Shown here: one piece after another, positions 27,107 to 36,434 of the stretch
How positions within the stretch are numbered: the first letter of the stretch is position 1
Layout: every line of letters starts with the position of its first letter
Source of the DNA: Stakelama pacifica
GTDB lineage: Bacteria > Pseudomonadota > Alphaproteobacteria > Sphingomonadales > Sphingomonadaceae
Direction of reading: 5' to 3'
Length of the DNA stretch: 64,000 bases
Assembly: GCF_004361835.1 (NCBI RefSeq)
Contig: NZ_SNWD01000001.1
Span: 558,001 to 622,000, forward strand
Translations under genes and position numbers: made by a program
The notes under the pieces: model-generated
Told to the model about the DNA's origin: nothing
The model's input: the letters and a program-made list of their open reading frames with translations, nothing else
Databases searched by the model: none

Positions 27107-29085
27107 GTCGCCGGTACCCAGGCCGGCGCGCGCTCGAACAGGGCGATGCGCAGACCCGCTAAGGCATGAATGGCGCGGTCGGGGCGAGCGCCGGGCGAAC
27201 CATCTCCCGGCCAGAGCGCATCAAGTGCTTCGTCGATGAGCGCGAGCAGACGGGACGACGGCTGCGGCTTGTCGAACTCGCTGCGGAGTTGATCGAGAAC
27301 CCGATCCGTCGCCTGCCGCCCATCGGCAGGAAGCGCGTTGCCCATCGAGCGCAGGTCGGCGACGTTCGCGCCGACCCGCAGCCGGATGAGCAGGCCGGCG
27401 CTCCGCTCGACCTGCCCGGCTGCGGCAAGGCGCGCCGTCACCACCGAAATGCGGTCGAGCGCCCGCTGGACATAGCTGTCCCGCAACCGTCGGCTGGGCG
27501 ACCGGCTCAGCCGCGCGATCTCGCGCGCTTCGATGCGGAGGACGCGCTGAAGCTGATGCTGCACGCCCCAGGTACGGAACAGGCCGGCGCCGAGAATGGC
27601 GGTGAATATGCCCAGCATGCTGGCGACGCTCGCCTCGACGAAGGTTCCGAAATCGGGCGGCGAATAATGGCCCTGTAGATTGATGTTGCTGAGCCCGAAG
27701 GCGAGGATCAGCGTCGCCATCGGACTGACGGCCGCCCAGACGCCCAGCGGCAGCATGAACAGGCCCATCATCATCGCAAAGGTCGCGAAATCGGCAGCGA
27801 GCGGGAGCAGGCCATAGCACAGGATCCCCGCCAGCAGGGTCGCTAGCAGGGCGAAACGCGCGAACATTCCGATCGCTCGGCCAGGCTCGTCGCCGCCGCC
27901 GAAGAAGGCCAGCGCTATCGTGCTGAACAGGACGGCGTTCGCGCCCTGATGCCAGCCCGTCGCATACCAGAGGCCGCAGAGGAGGGCGTAGGTTACGAGG
28001 ATTCCCGCCGCGATCCGGGCAGCGTGATCAATGTCGGGGTTGAGCGGAAACGCCCGCGTCTCGCTGACTGTTCGCGCGAGCGCGGGCGCAAGCTTCGCCT
28101 TTCCGCTCAACGCCGCCTCGATCCGCGAAACTTCGCTCCAGAGCGTCAGCATTTCGGTCAGCATGTCGGCCAGCGCATCATGAACGAGCTGCTGCCACGC
28201 GCGCGCGTCACTGGCATCGAGCGGAAGCGAGCGCACGGCATCGGCCAGATCGGGTGGCGGTTCCGTACCGGCATCGAGATCGGCCCTGGCCGTGGCGAGA
28301 GAGGGTCGGAGGGCCAAGCGCTCCGCTTCGCCAAGGCCCGCGATGCGGCTGCCGATCGCGGAAAGGAGCGGGACCATGCGCAGCAGGCGTTGCTGGATCG
28401 CGAGCGCGTGCCGCAGGTCATCGCGATGGATCGTCGGATCGTAGCGCAGCGCTCCGGTCAGCTGTGACAGGGATGTGATGTCGGCCAGCGTCTTTAGCCG
28501 GTCATGCTCTCCTTGGGCGTCCGCCTCATGGCCATCAAGGACATCCTTCGCCCAGGTCTCGATGCTGGGCAGCCAGCGATGCAGGCGCGCGCGTAGCGCA
28601 CCTTCAAGAGAATGCGGAGCGATCACGCCGTCAACGAGGGTCGTCGCGAGGATGCCGAGGGTGATTTCGCTGACCCGCGCCACAACGGTATCGAACATGA
28701 TCTCCGGATGATCCACACCGGCGACCGCCACCAGCATGAGCGTGATCGCGAAAAGCTGGAAGCCGTAGCTGCGCGGCGTGCGGTCGAGGAAAGAAATACC
28801 GAACGCCAGGGTTGCCACGATTCCCGACGCCGCGATCAGCAGCAGCGGCGCGCTCGCAAATAGCGCGACCATGGCAAGCGTGACGAAGCCGGCGCAGGAA
28901 GTTCCGGTGAACCGATAGACGGCCTTCGACCGGATCGCCCCGCTCATGGGGTTCATGCAGACGCAGCAGGTGACAAGTGCCCAGTAAGGATTGGGCAGGC
29001 CGATCCGCACCGCTATCGCGAATGCGATCATGCCCGCGACGAACAGCTTAACAGAGAAGATCAGCTGATCGGCGCTGACCTTCAT
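27103..29085 (-). CDS. FUSC family inner-membrane exporter (AaeB-like)
   Basis: A 660-residue fusaric-acid-resistance type protein. Two blocks of membrane helices (about 10-170 and 350-510) flank soluble stretches, the usual FUSC layout. PYWALVTCCVCMNPMSGAIRSK and FLDRTPRSYGFQLFAITLML are characteristic. AaeB relatives export aromatic carboxylic acids under acid stress. It is translationally coupled on both sides: its start overlaps the MarR stop and its stop overlaps DUF1656. It could protect the cell from organic acids produced by the nearby catabolic clusters (inference). Confidence 0.9.
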   Translation of the reverse strand: MKVSADQLIFSVKLFVAGMIAFAIAVRIGLPNPYWALVTCCVCMNPMSGAIRSKAVYRFTGTSCAGFVTLAMVALFASAPLLLIAASGIVATLAFGISFLDRTPRSYGFQLFAITLMLVAVAGVDHPEIMFDTVVARVSEITLGILATTLVDGVIAPHSLEGALRARLHRWLPSIETWAKDVLDGHEADAQGEHDRLKTLADITSLSQLTGALRYDPTIHRDDLRHALAIQQRLLRMVPLLSAIGSRIAGLGEAERLALRPSLATARADLDAGTEPPPDLADAVRSLPLDASDARAWQQLVHDALADMLTEMLTLWSEVSRIEAALSGKAKLAPALARTVSETRAFPLNPDIDHAARIAAGILVTYALLCGLWYATGWHQGANAVLFSTIALAFFGGGDEPGRAIGMFARFALLATLLAGILCYGLLPLAADFATFAMMMGLFMLPLGVWAAVSPMATLILAFGLSNINLQGHYSPPDFGTFVEASVASMLGIFTAILGAGLFRTWGVQHQLQRVLRIEAREIARLSRSPSRRLRDSYVQRALDRISVVTARLAAAGQVERSAGLLIRLRVGANVADLRSMGNALPADGRQATDRVLDQLRSEFDKPQPSSRLLALIDEALDALWPGDGSPGARPDRAIHALAGLRIALFERAPAWVPAT

Positions 29086-29564
29086 CGGCCCGTCCGCGTC
29101 TGCTGCAGGAACTGACCGATCCGTTCCTCGAACAAACGCAGCGTGCGCGTCGTCGTTTCGATGTCCTGCGAAGGAAGATCACCAAGGAGATCGTCGCGGA
29201 GCCGCATGACCGCCTTTTCCATCTTCCTTGCAAGGTCACGACCTTTCGGCATGACATGGATCGTCTTGATGCGCCGGTCGTCGGGAGAATCGCGCCGCTC
29301 GAGCAGGTTGGCGGCTTCGGCCTGGTCGAGAATGCGCACCATGCCGCCAGGATTGACCCCGACTTCCTCGGCCAGCGCGTTCTGCCTGACACCCTTGTCT
29401 CCATGACGGGACGCCAGAATGAGCGCCGAAATGAGCGATGCGGGAAGTCCGAAGTCGGCGAGTGCGAGACTGACTGCCTGAACCCAGACACGCCGGATCG
29501 GCTGCAAAGCGTTCGTGAGTTCAAAAAGCGCGACGGGGCTGGTTCTGGATCGGTCGCAGGGCAT
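29082..29564 (-). CDS. MarR family transcriptional regulator
   Basis: A 160-residue winged-helix regulator. The wHTH spans about 50-110, with NALAEEVGVNPGGMVRILDQ as the recognition region and DSPDDRRIKTIHVMPKGRDL as the wing. It is the first gene of the exporter operon and overlaps the FUSC gene by four bases, so it is likely an autorepressor relieved by an aromatic acid ligand. The ATG at 29,564 gives a plausible N-terminus. Confidence 0.9.
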   Translation of the reverse strand: MPCDRSRTSPVALFELTNALQPIRRVWVQAVSLALADFGLPASLISALILASRHGDKGVRQNALAEEVGVNPGGMVRILDQAEAANLLERRDSPDDRRIKTIHVMPKGRDLARKMEKAVMRLRDDLLGDLPSQDIETTTRTLRLFEERIGQFLQQTRTGR

Positions 29565-29648
29565 GCGCGGCTACCTAGTCCATCATCCGATTACGTTCAA
29601 TATACAATCATTGCCTTAACAATTAAATTGGGCAGGCTGAACACGCCA

Positions 29649-29929
29649 ATGAGCCATGCGGTGCGCAAGATCAGGGGTTACCGGTCTTCTGACAAGAACG
29701 GCGAATGGCTCACGATGTGGGACGCGGCCGCCAAACTCGGAGTCCCGCACGTCAAGATCCAACGCTTCATCAGGAATGGCATATCGCCGCCGAGCAGGTC
29801 ATGCGCTACGCGCCCTATCAAATCCGCTCCAGCGACCTCGAAGACGAGTGGATCAAGGCCAAACTGGCGCGCCCAATCCCGTGTCGCGCCCAAGACGACA
29901 ACCAGGAATCGCTATTTTCCGACATTTGA
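29649..29929 (+). pseudogene. C-terminal fragment of a site-specific recombinase, frameshifted
   Basis: The reading starts as GEWLTMWDAAAKLGVPHVKI, a helix-turn-helix typical of the C-terminal part of large serine recombinases. It changes frame at about 29,785 into AEQVMRYAPYQIRSSDLEDE and ends ESLFSDI. The catalytic N-terminal domain is missing. It is a remnant of a mobile element or integrase, lying with the IS66 relic just past the exporter operon. Confidence 0.55.
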
Positions 29930-29941
29930 AAAGGGGGTGCA

Positions 29942-30073
29942 CAACGAATCAGCCTTTGCCCTGCGCTGAAAATCCTGGCTCTTCACCGGTTCAGACCGCG
30001 GCGGTCAGCGCACCGCCGTCATGATGAGCCTCATTGCCACGGCAAAGCTCAACGACATCGATCCGCAAGCCTG
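29942..30073 (+). mobile_element. IS66-family transposase (TnpC) C-terminal relic
   Basis: Translation gives WLFTGSDRGGQRTAVMMSLI then ATAKLNDIDPQA and a stop, the conserved end of IS66 transposases. A stop codon interrupts the frame just before (29,967). Only about 40 codons survive. Confidence 0.75.
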
Positions 30074-30194
30074 ACCGATTTTGCCGGCGACGATGACGAT
30101 GTTCTGCTTGATAAGCTCCAGTGTTTCCTGCCGTCGGGACCGTCCCTTCGATAAGCCCGGGGAAGCCCCGTCGGTTGTCTTCTGCCCCGGTGCC

Positions 30195-31118
30195 TCAGAT
30201 CGGATCCCAAGAGAAGACGTCACCCGAACGCTCCGGCGGGGTGAAAGCCGCGCGGAAGGCAGGCAGGGCGCGTTCTGCAATCAGGGCCGGCGTCCAGCCA
30301 CCTCCCGATTGGACGCTGCGGATCGGTCGCATGGCGTTGAACAGGAACAGCTCGTTGAGACGCGCTGCGAAGACCTGCCCGGTAACACCCTCTGCCGCCG
30401 CCGAGGCCAGGAAGACGACGAGCGGCGCGTTGGTTTCCGGTGTCATGCGCTTCATGCGTTCGACACGCGCCTGTTCCTCCGGTGTCGTTGCAGGAATGGA
30501 ACTTGTCATCCGGCTCCAGGCGAAGGGGGCGACGCAGTTCGAGCGCACGCCGAACCGGCTCATGTCCAGAGCGATTGATTTCGAAAGGCCGACGATACCG
30601 AGCTTGGCCGCGGAATAATTCGCCTGACCGAAATTTCCGATCAGCCCCGAGGTGCTGGTCATATGCACGAAAGCGCCGCCACCCTGGGCCCGAAACGGCT
30701 CGGCCGCCGCACGGCTCATGTAGAAGCTTCCATTCAGGTGGACATTGATCACCGCTTCCCAATCGGACGGATCCATCTTGTGGAAGATGACATCCCGAAG
30801 GATGCCGGCATTGTTGACCACCACATCCACCTGGCCAAAGCTGTCCATGGCCATCTCGATGGTGCGGCGCGCGGCATGCCATTCGGACACGCTTTCGCTC
30901 GAGATGACCGCCTGCCCGCCGATCTCTTCGATCATCGCCCGGGTTTCCTCCGCGGGTGCGCTGGAGCGCTCGCCGCTTCCTCCCAGTGATACGCCGATAT
31001 CGTTGATCACCACGCGGGTGCCCGCCTTGGCGAATTCCAGCGCGATGCCGCGACCGATCCCGCCGCCCGCTCCCGTGATGACCGCAACCTTGCCCTCAAG
31101 TCCCAAACCCACTGTCAT
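30195..31118 (-). CDS. SDR family oxidoreductase, (3R)-hydroxyacyl-CoA dehydrogenase-like
   Basis: A 307-residue short-chain dehydrogenase. The cofactor motif is TGAGGGIGRG, NNAG is present (VVNNAGILRD), and the active site has Ser in TSTSG and YSAAK. The inserted segment after VINDIGVSLGG and the long C-terminal tail resemble the dehydrogenase domain of peroxisomal multifunctional enzyme type 2, which oxidises (3R)-hydroxyacyl-CoA. That fits the MaoC-type (R)-hydratase in the same operon. AAGGAGGAAG precedes the ATG at 31,118. It is the last gene of the seven-gene operon. Confidence 0.88.
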   Translation of the reverse strand: MTVGLGLEGKVAVITGAGGGIGRGIALEFAKAGTRVVINDIGVSLGGSGERSSAPAEETRAMIEEIGGQAVISSESVSEWHAARRTIEMAMDSFGQVDVVVNNAGILRDVIFHKMDPSDWEAVINVHLNGSFYMSRAAAEPFRAQGGGAFVHMTSTSGLIGNFGQANYSAAKLGIVGLSKSIALDMSRFGVRSNCVAPFAWSRMTSSIPATTPEEQARVERMKRMTPETNAPLVVFLASAAAEGVTGQVFAARLNELFLFNAMRPIRSVQSGGGWTPALIAERALPAFRAAFTPPERSGDVFSWDPI

Positions 31119-31146
31119 TTCGTACTTCCTCCTTGAACAGGCTGCC

Positions 31147-32322
31147 TTATCGGCCGAGACCGAGCACTTGCTTGGCAACAATGTTGCGCTGAATTTCGGA
31201 TGACCCGCCATAAATCGACGTCGGGCGTGCCTGAAGGAAGACGCTGCCAGGATAGAGCGTCGGCGTGTCCGGCAACTGTCCGGCAAGTGTTCCCAGTTCC
31301 CCGGCAACGTCCATGATGCGGTCTGTGATCTTCTGGTAGAGCGCGGATTGGTTGATCTTGAGCATGGAAACGTCGGGACCGAGCCTTTCGCCGCGTCGCA
31401 CCTTGTCTGCGAAGCTCGTGTAGAAGGACTTGTGGTCCTCGAGTTCCATGCGCAATCCGTTGAGGAGCGATGCATGGTCGCCGCTCTTCCCCAGATGGTC
31501 GCAAAGCCGCTCGAGATGGCCGAGCGCGCCTTCTGATTGCTTTGGCGAGCCCAGGAACAGGCGTTCGAAGCCAAGGAGGTTCTTGGCGATGGTCCAACCC
31601 TCGTTCACCTCGCCGACAATCGCGTCAGCGGGAATGCGGGCATCGTCGAAGAAGACCTCTGCAAATTCGTCGTGCAGGTCGATGTTGACGATCGAACGCA
31701 CCTTTACGCCGGGCATATCCATCGGCACCAGGAAGAAGCTTATGCCCTTTTGCTTGGCGGCCTGAGGATCCGTGCGGGCAAGCACGAAAATCCATTGCGC
31801 GTCCATGCCCAGCGTCGTCCAGACCTTCTGGCCGTTGATTACCCACTGATCGGCTTCGCGCACAGCGGAGGTACGGAGCGCCGCCAGGTCGGAGCCGGCA
31901 TCGGGTTCGCTATAGCCTTGACACCAGATGATTTCGCCCGAGAGGATCTTCGGCAGATGGTAGGCGCGTTGAGCATCGGTTCCATGGGCGATCAGGAGAG
32001 GACCTACCATGGTCAGTCCGGTATCAGGCAGTCGGGCGCAACCATAGCGTTCCATTTCCTCGATCATGATCAGCAGCTTCGAGGGCGACAGTCCCATCCC
32101 CCCATATTCGCGCGGCCAGCCAGGCGCCAGCCAGCCCTGCTGCGACAGGATCCTGTACCAGGGCATGGCTTCTGCAGCGTGCAACCGTTTGGGGGGACTA
32201 CGCAGGTTCTGCGGATAGCTGGCGGCGATCCAGTTCCGGACCGCCGCGCGGAAGTCGGCGTCTGTGAGCGGGTCCAGGTCCGCATGCGGCTGTGGCGCGG
32301 TCGGGCTAGTGATGGCTGTCAT
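31147..32322 (-). CDS. Acyl-CoA dehydrogenase
   Basis: A 391-residue acyl-CoA dehydrogenase. FAD-binding segments GYSEPDAGSDLAALRTSA and WVINGQKVWTTLG are clear, with IYGGSSEIQRNIVAKQVLG at the C-terminus. The usual catalytic Glu position before GSSEIQ is Gly, as in many FadE-type enzymes that take the base from elsewhere. It lies beside a shorter, divergent homologue. Such adjacent pairs form heteromeric enzymes in steroid side-chain oxidation (ChsE1-ChsE2). The start is set at the ATG at 32,322, after a GGGGGAG ribosome site. Confidence 0.93.
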   Translation of the reverse strand: MTAITSPTAPQPHADLDPLTDADFRAAVRNWIAASYPQNLRSPPKRLHAAEAMPWYRILSQQGWLAPGWPREYGGMGLSPSKLLIMIEEMERYGCARLPDTGLTMVGPLLIAHGTDAQRAYHLPKILSGEIIWCQGYSEPDAGSDLAALRTSAVREADQWVINGQKVWTTLGMDAQWIFVLARTDPQAAKQKGISFFLVPMDMPGVKVRSIVNIDLHDEFAEVFFDDARIPADAIVGEVNEGWTIAKNLLGFERLFLGSPKQSEGALGHLERLCDHLGKSGDHASLLNGLRMELEDHKSFYTSFADKVRRGERLGPDVSMLKINQSALYQKITDRIMDVAGELGTLAGQLPDTPTLYPGSVFLQARPTSIYGGSSEIQRNIVAKQVLGLGR

Positions 32323-32400
32323 GTCGCTCTCCCCCGGATATGGGTGCGGGTTTCCCGAAAAAGGCTGCGCGCCCTTCCTCAACAGTCGCCATGATCCCGC

Positions 32401-33459
32401 TCATGGCCGTCCCTCCCTCAGGCCGCCGTAACGTTGGCGATGAAAGCCGGCACTGCCGTAGCGCGGCGCCAGCACCATGGCGCGGCGCAGGAACAAGCCG
32501 ATATCGGCCTCGTCGGTGTAACCGATGGCACCGTGAAACTGCACCGCCTGTCGCGTGACCAGCATGGCGGCATCGGCTGCCCGCGCCTTCGCCCTGGAGG
32601 TGATACGACGGCAGTCGTCGCCCGTATCGAAGGTTTCGACGGCATCGCGCAGCACCGCCCGCGTCAAGCCAATCTCGATTTCCATATCCACAGCCTTGTG
32701 CTGCAACGCCTGGAAGTAGCCGATTGGTTGGCCGAACTGGACGCGAGTCTTGAGGTAGTCAAGCGTGATGGCAAAGGCGCGCTCCATGAGTCCGAGCAAT
32801 GCCGACGCCGTGGCCAGGGCCGCGGCTTCGAGCGCCCTCGCATCGGGCGCCGATAACCGTTTCGCCTCGACCCCATCGAGGATCAAGGTCGCCGTGTGAC
32901 CGCCGTCGAGGGTGCTTTCGATTTCAAGCGACACGCCCGCGGCTTTCGCGTCGATCAACCAGCAGGCTTCCGTTGAAACGACCAGAAATACATCGGCGGC
33001 GGCGGCCATTGGCACGAAACGCCGTCTTCCCGATATCCGCCCCTCGGCCTCGGTGATGCCTCCGGCGAGCGTGAGGCCATCGGGGGTATCGAGCCAGGCC
33101 GGCAAGACAAGCTTGTCACCGCTCAACGCTTCGGCGGGTGCGTCCTTGCCCATGAGATCGAGAGCAAGCTGGGCCTCGATGAACGGCTCGGGCAGCAACG
33201 CCGCTCCGACTTCACTGGCGAGTGCCGCATATTCCGCCATGCCGAGACCTGCCCCGCCTGCCGTTTCTGGCAGCCGAATTCCAAGCCACCCCATGGCGGA
33301 AATCTCGCTCCAGCGTCCTCGATCCATTCCCGGCCTGCCAAAGCGCAGATGTCGAACCGGCTTGAGATCGCCATCGCGCGGGGCAATGCCTGCGGCGCTT
33401 TCGACCAGCAGGCGCACCCCCTCAAGCCTGTCCTCGCCCGTTGCGAGCGCTGCAGCCAT
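32401..33459 (-). CDS. Acyl-CoA dehydrogenase-like protein (short partner type)
   Basis: A 352-residue acyl-CoA dehydrogenase-family protein. The C-terminal helical domain is recognisable (TRVQFGQPIGYFQALQHKAVDME, QAVQFHGAIGYTDEADIGLFLRRA), while the middle flavin-binding part is degenerate compared with the 391-residue neighbour. This is typical of the non-catalytic or half-site partner in heteromeric dehydrogenases. AAGGAGGAAA precedes the ATG, 13 bases after the MaoC stop. I infer a complex with the product of the gene at 31,147. Confidence 0.88.
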   Translation of the reverse strand: MAAALATGEDRLEGVRLLVESAAGIAPRDGDLKPVRHLRFGRPGMDRGRWSEISAMGWLGIRLPETAGGAGLGMAEYAALASEVGAALLPEPFIEAQLALDLMGKDAPAEALSGDKLVLPAWLDTPDGLTLAGGITEAEGRISGRRRFVPMAAAADVFLVVSTEACWLIDAKAAGVSLEIESTLDGGHTATLILDGVEAKRLSAPDARALEAAALATASALLGLMERAFAITLDYLKTRVQFGQPIGYFQALQHKAVDMEIEIGLTRAVLRDAVETFDTGDDCRRITSRAKARAADAAMLVTRQAVQFHGAIGYTDEADIGLFLRRAMVLAPRYGSAGFHRQRYGGLREGRP

Positions 33460-33472
33460 CGCCGTTTCCTCC

Positions 33473-34318
33473 TTATTCGAATTGGGCGAGACCGTTTGCG
33501 AGCACCACCACGTCGCGCTCCGTCACGCGCATGCGGAACGAGCCGTCCGGCCAGATTTCCGTAAGCAGGGTCTCCCCCGGCAGGACCGTCGCACTGAAAC
33601 GAACATCAAGCCCTTTCAGTCGCGTCGGATCGCCTGCGCAAAGCGTCTTCATCAGAGCATGCGCTGCGATGCCCAGGCTGCACAATCCGTGCAGGATGGG
33701 TCGCTCGAATCCGGCCTTGGCGGCAACATCAGGATCAATGTGCAAGGGATTCCCGTCGCCATTCCAACGGTACCAGAGCGCCTGCTCGGGCCGCGTTTGC
33801 GTCTTGCGCACAAACGCAGGATCCGTTTCAGGCAGCGCATGGGTCTGCTTCACCGGACCGGCCGGCCCCCCGAAACCTCCGTCCCCGCGCAGGAAGGTGG
33901 TGGCACGGGTCGTCGCGTAGAGCCTGCCATCCTCCGCGTCGCGCACTTCCTTTTCGCTATAAAGCAGCGCGCCGCGCCCGGCGCCCTTATCGATGATTCC
34001 CGTCACGCGGGTCTTGCCGATCACCACGCCTTCCGGCGGCAACGGGCCATACAGCGTAATGCCCTGCTCACCATGGACGAGGCGCAGCGCATCGACCCCG
34101 GTATCGGGGTTGGCAAGCCAGAACCCCGGATGCCCGAGCACCAGGGGCATGGTCGGAAAGGGGGTCAGCGGACCTGCGCCGACGAACCGCAGATCACCCC
34201 TGTCCATCGGATCCTGTCCGACGCCGATGGACAGGGCGTAGAAGGCACACTCGCGCGGACCATAGCTCTGACGGACCTCGGGAATGTCGTAGGCCATCAG
34301 CTTTTCGTAGTCGATCAC
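33473..34318 (-). CDS. MaoC family (R)-enoyl-CoA hydratase, double hot-dog
   Basis: A 281-residue MaoC-type hydratase like the hydratase-2 domain of MFE-2. The C-terminal half carries the catalytic motif WNGDGNPLHIDPDVAAKAGFERPILHG (Asp and His), and the N-terminal half is a second, non-catalytic hot-dog. It would make (3R)-hydroxyacyl-CoA for the SDR in this operon. The GTG start at 34,318 overlaps the stop of the acyl-CoA ligase (GTGA). Confidence 0.92.
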   Translation of the reverse strand: MIDYEKLMAYDIPEVRQSYGPRECAFYALSIGVGQDPMDRGDLRFVGAGPLTPFPTMPLVLGHPGFWLANPDTGVDALRLVHGEQGITLYGPLPPEGVVIGKTRVTGIIDKGAGRGALLYSEKEVRDAEDGRLYATTRATTFLRGDGGFGGPAGPVKQTHALPETDPAFVRKTQTRPEQALWYRWNGDGNPLHIDPDVAAKAGFERPILHGLCSLGIAAHALMKTLCAGDPTRLKGLDVRFSATVLPGETLLTEIWPDGSFRMRVTERDVVVLANGLAQFE

Positions 34319-36432
34319 GGCAAAACCTCATCATCGCACTCGATCACCGCGTCGAGCGCGTAGGCCCCGTCGGGCAGCGCGAGCACCGGATTGAGATCGA
34401 TCGCGCGCAGGCGCGGGCCCGCAGCGGCGGCAAAGGCGGAAAGCCGTGACAACATGGAAGCAAGCGCATCAAGATCGGCGGGCGCGCGGCCGCGTGCCCC
34501 GGTCAGGATTGCCGCAGCCTTGATCGACAGGATCATCTCCCGCGCCGTCGCCTCGTCGAAGGGGCAGGGACTGATCGCCACGTCTTTGAGAATCTCGACA
34601 AAGATCCCGCCAAGACCGAAGACGGCGACGGGGCCAAAGACAGGGTCGCGGCTGATACCTATCAGGCATTCGACGCCCCCCGAAAGCTGTCGGGCAACCA
34701 GGATACCGGCAATGCGCGCTGCGGGCGCCGTCCTGCCGACCGTGTCGAGAATTTCTTGATAGGCCGCACGGACGCAATCGGTATCGACCAGGTTCAGCCT
34801 GACACCGCCGATATCGGACTTGTGAACGATGTCGGGCGAAACGATCTTCATCACGACAGGGAAACCGAGTTCGGCGGCGGCGGCTACCGCCTCCTCCGCC
34901 GAGTGGGCGATCCGCTCGGCGGCAGCCGCTATGCCGGCTTTCGCAAGAAGCGCCTTTGCCGCGTATTCGTCGGGGCTGACGGCCGGCAGGCGGACATTCG
35001 GCAGTTCCGGCAGCGCCTTCGGCTTCCGTGCCATCATTTCGCCGACCCGTCCCATCGCCGCAATGGCCCGCACGGCCCGGCTTGGATCGGAAAATACGAG
35101 GAAACCGGCCTCTTCGTAGGCGCGTGTGACGGTGTCATCCGCAATGATGCAGAGCGCCAGCAGCCGGTCGGGAAACTCGGTGCGGATCTCGTGCAAGGTT
35201 TCGCGCAGTTTCGGCGCAAGCGTCGCGCTTCCGGCCACATAGGTCATGAAACACAGGATCGACCGGTATCCGCCATCTCTGAGCGCCGCGCGGGTGAACT
35301 CCTCGAACAATGACATGTCGTTCAGCGCCTGGGCCGTGCAGTCGAGCGGATTGGCCGGAGCGCCATAGGGCAGAAGCTGTTTCAACCGGGCCTGCGCCTC
35401 GGCCGGCATGGCCGGCATCGGCAAGCCTGCCAGTTCCGCCTCATCGCTGGCGACTATACCCGCGCCGCCGCTGATGGTGATCACGCCAAGACTATTGTGG
35501 GCAGGATATATCCGCTGCCGCGCCGCGTAGGCGAAATCAAGCATCTGCTCGGTATCACGCACCCGGATGACGCCATGCTCGGCGAGAACCGCCTCGGCGA
35601 CGGCATCGTCCCCGGCTAGCGAGGCTGTATGCGAGGCGGCCGCCGAAGCGCCGAGAGGGCTGCGTCCGGATTTCAGCATGAAGACCGGTTTGCCGGCCGC
35701 TCGCGCCGTATCGAGGGCGGCGATCATGCGGTCCGCGTCGCGAAAACCTTCTTGATAGGCACAGATCACGTCCACCGTGTCACTGCCGGCCATCCAGCCG
35801 ATTGCGTCAGCGACCGTCACATCCGCTTCATTGCCGGTGGTGACCAGAACGGACGCACCAAGCCCGCGCACGCGCGCCACTGCTGAAAGATGGGCCCCGT
35901 AAGCGCCCGACTGGCTAGCGATGCCGACATTGCCCGGCAAGGGGAAAGCCATTTCCAACGATGAGGAAAAGGTGCCGTAATACCCCACGGCAACATTGTA
36001 GACCCCCAACGTGTTGGGACCGAGCACGCGCATGCCGTAACCATGTGCAATGGCCAGCACTTCGGCCTGGATTTTCTCTCCGACCGCACCCGTTTCGGCA
36101 AATCCTGCGGAAAACAGCGTGACCGAGCGGCATCCCTTTTCGCCAAGAGCCCTTACGATCTCCGGCGTCTGCTTCGCCGCAACAGCGATGATGCCGGCCT
36201 CCGGCGTCTCGGGCAGATCGGCGACCGAAGCATAGCAGGCAAGCCCCTGCACCTCGTCACGGCCGGGATTTACCGGCAGGATGCGACCCTTGTAACCGCC
36301 GCTCAGCATGGCGGCTATCGGGCGTCCGCCGATACGCGCAGGATCCGCGGATGCGCCGATGATCGCAACGGAACGCGGCGCCAAAAGCGCACCAAGGGAT
36401 GCGAAATCATAGGTCCGAGGCTTCGCGTTCAT
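34315..36432 (-). CDS. ADP-forming (NDP-forming) acyl-CoA synthetase family protein
   Basis: A 705-residue fusion of the two acetyl-CoA synthetase (ADP-forming) subunits. The CoA-binding domain begins at SVAIIGASADPARIGGRP. Two succinyl-CoA-ligase-like domains follow, with the phosphorylatable His in ASHTASLAGDD. The C-terminal ATP-grasp part starts near YAAKALLAKAGI and contains FPVVMKIVSPDIVHKSDIGGV. No GNAT domain is attached. It likely activates the acid entering this operon's beta-oxidation. The start is the ATG at 36,432, two bases after the thiolase-like stop; an upstream open frame reads through that gene and is not real. Confidence 0.9.
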   Translation of the reverse strand: MNAKPRTYDFASLGALLAPRSVAIIGASADPARIGGRPIAAMLSGGYKGRILPVNPGRDEVQGLACYASVADLPETPEAGIIAVAAKQTPEIVRALGEKGCRSVTLFSAGFAETGAVGEKIQAEVLAIAHGYGMRVLGPNTLGVYNVAVGYYGTFSSSLEMAFPLPGNVGIASQSGAYGAHLSAVARVRGLGASVLVTTGNEADVTVADAIGWMAGSDTVDVICAYQEGFRDADRMIAALDTARAAGKPVFMLKSGRSPLGASAAASHTASLAGDDAVAEAVLAEHGVIRVRDTEQMLDFAYAARQRIYPAHNSLGVITISGGAGIVASDEAELAGLPMPAMPAEAQARLKQLLPYGAPANPLDCTAQALNDMSLFEEFTRAALRDGGYRSILCFMTYVAGSATLAPKLRETLHEIRTEFPDRLLALCIIADDTVTRAYEEAGFLVFSDPSRAVRAIAAMGRVGEMMARKPKALPELPNVRLPAVSPDEYAAKALLAKAGIAAAAERIAHSAEEAVAAAAELGFPVVMKIVSPDIVHKSDIGGVRLNLVDTDCVRAAYQEILDTVGRTAPAARIAGILVARQLSGGVECLIGISRDPVFGPVAVFGLGGIFVEILKDVAISPCPFDEATAREMILSIKAAAILTGARGRAPADLDALASMLSRLSAFAAAAGPRLRAIDLNPVLALPDGAYALDAVIECDDEVLP

Positions 36433-36434
36433 GT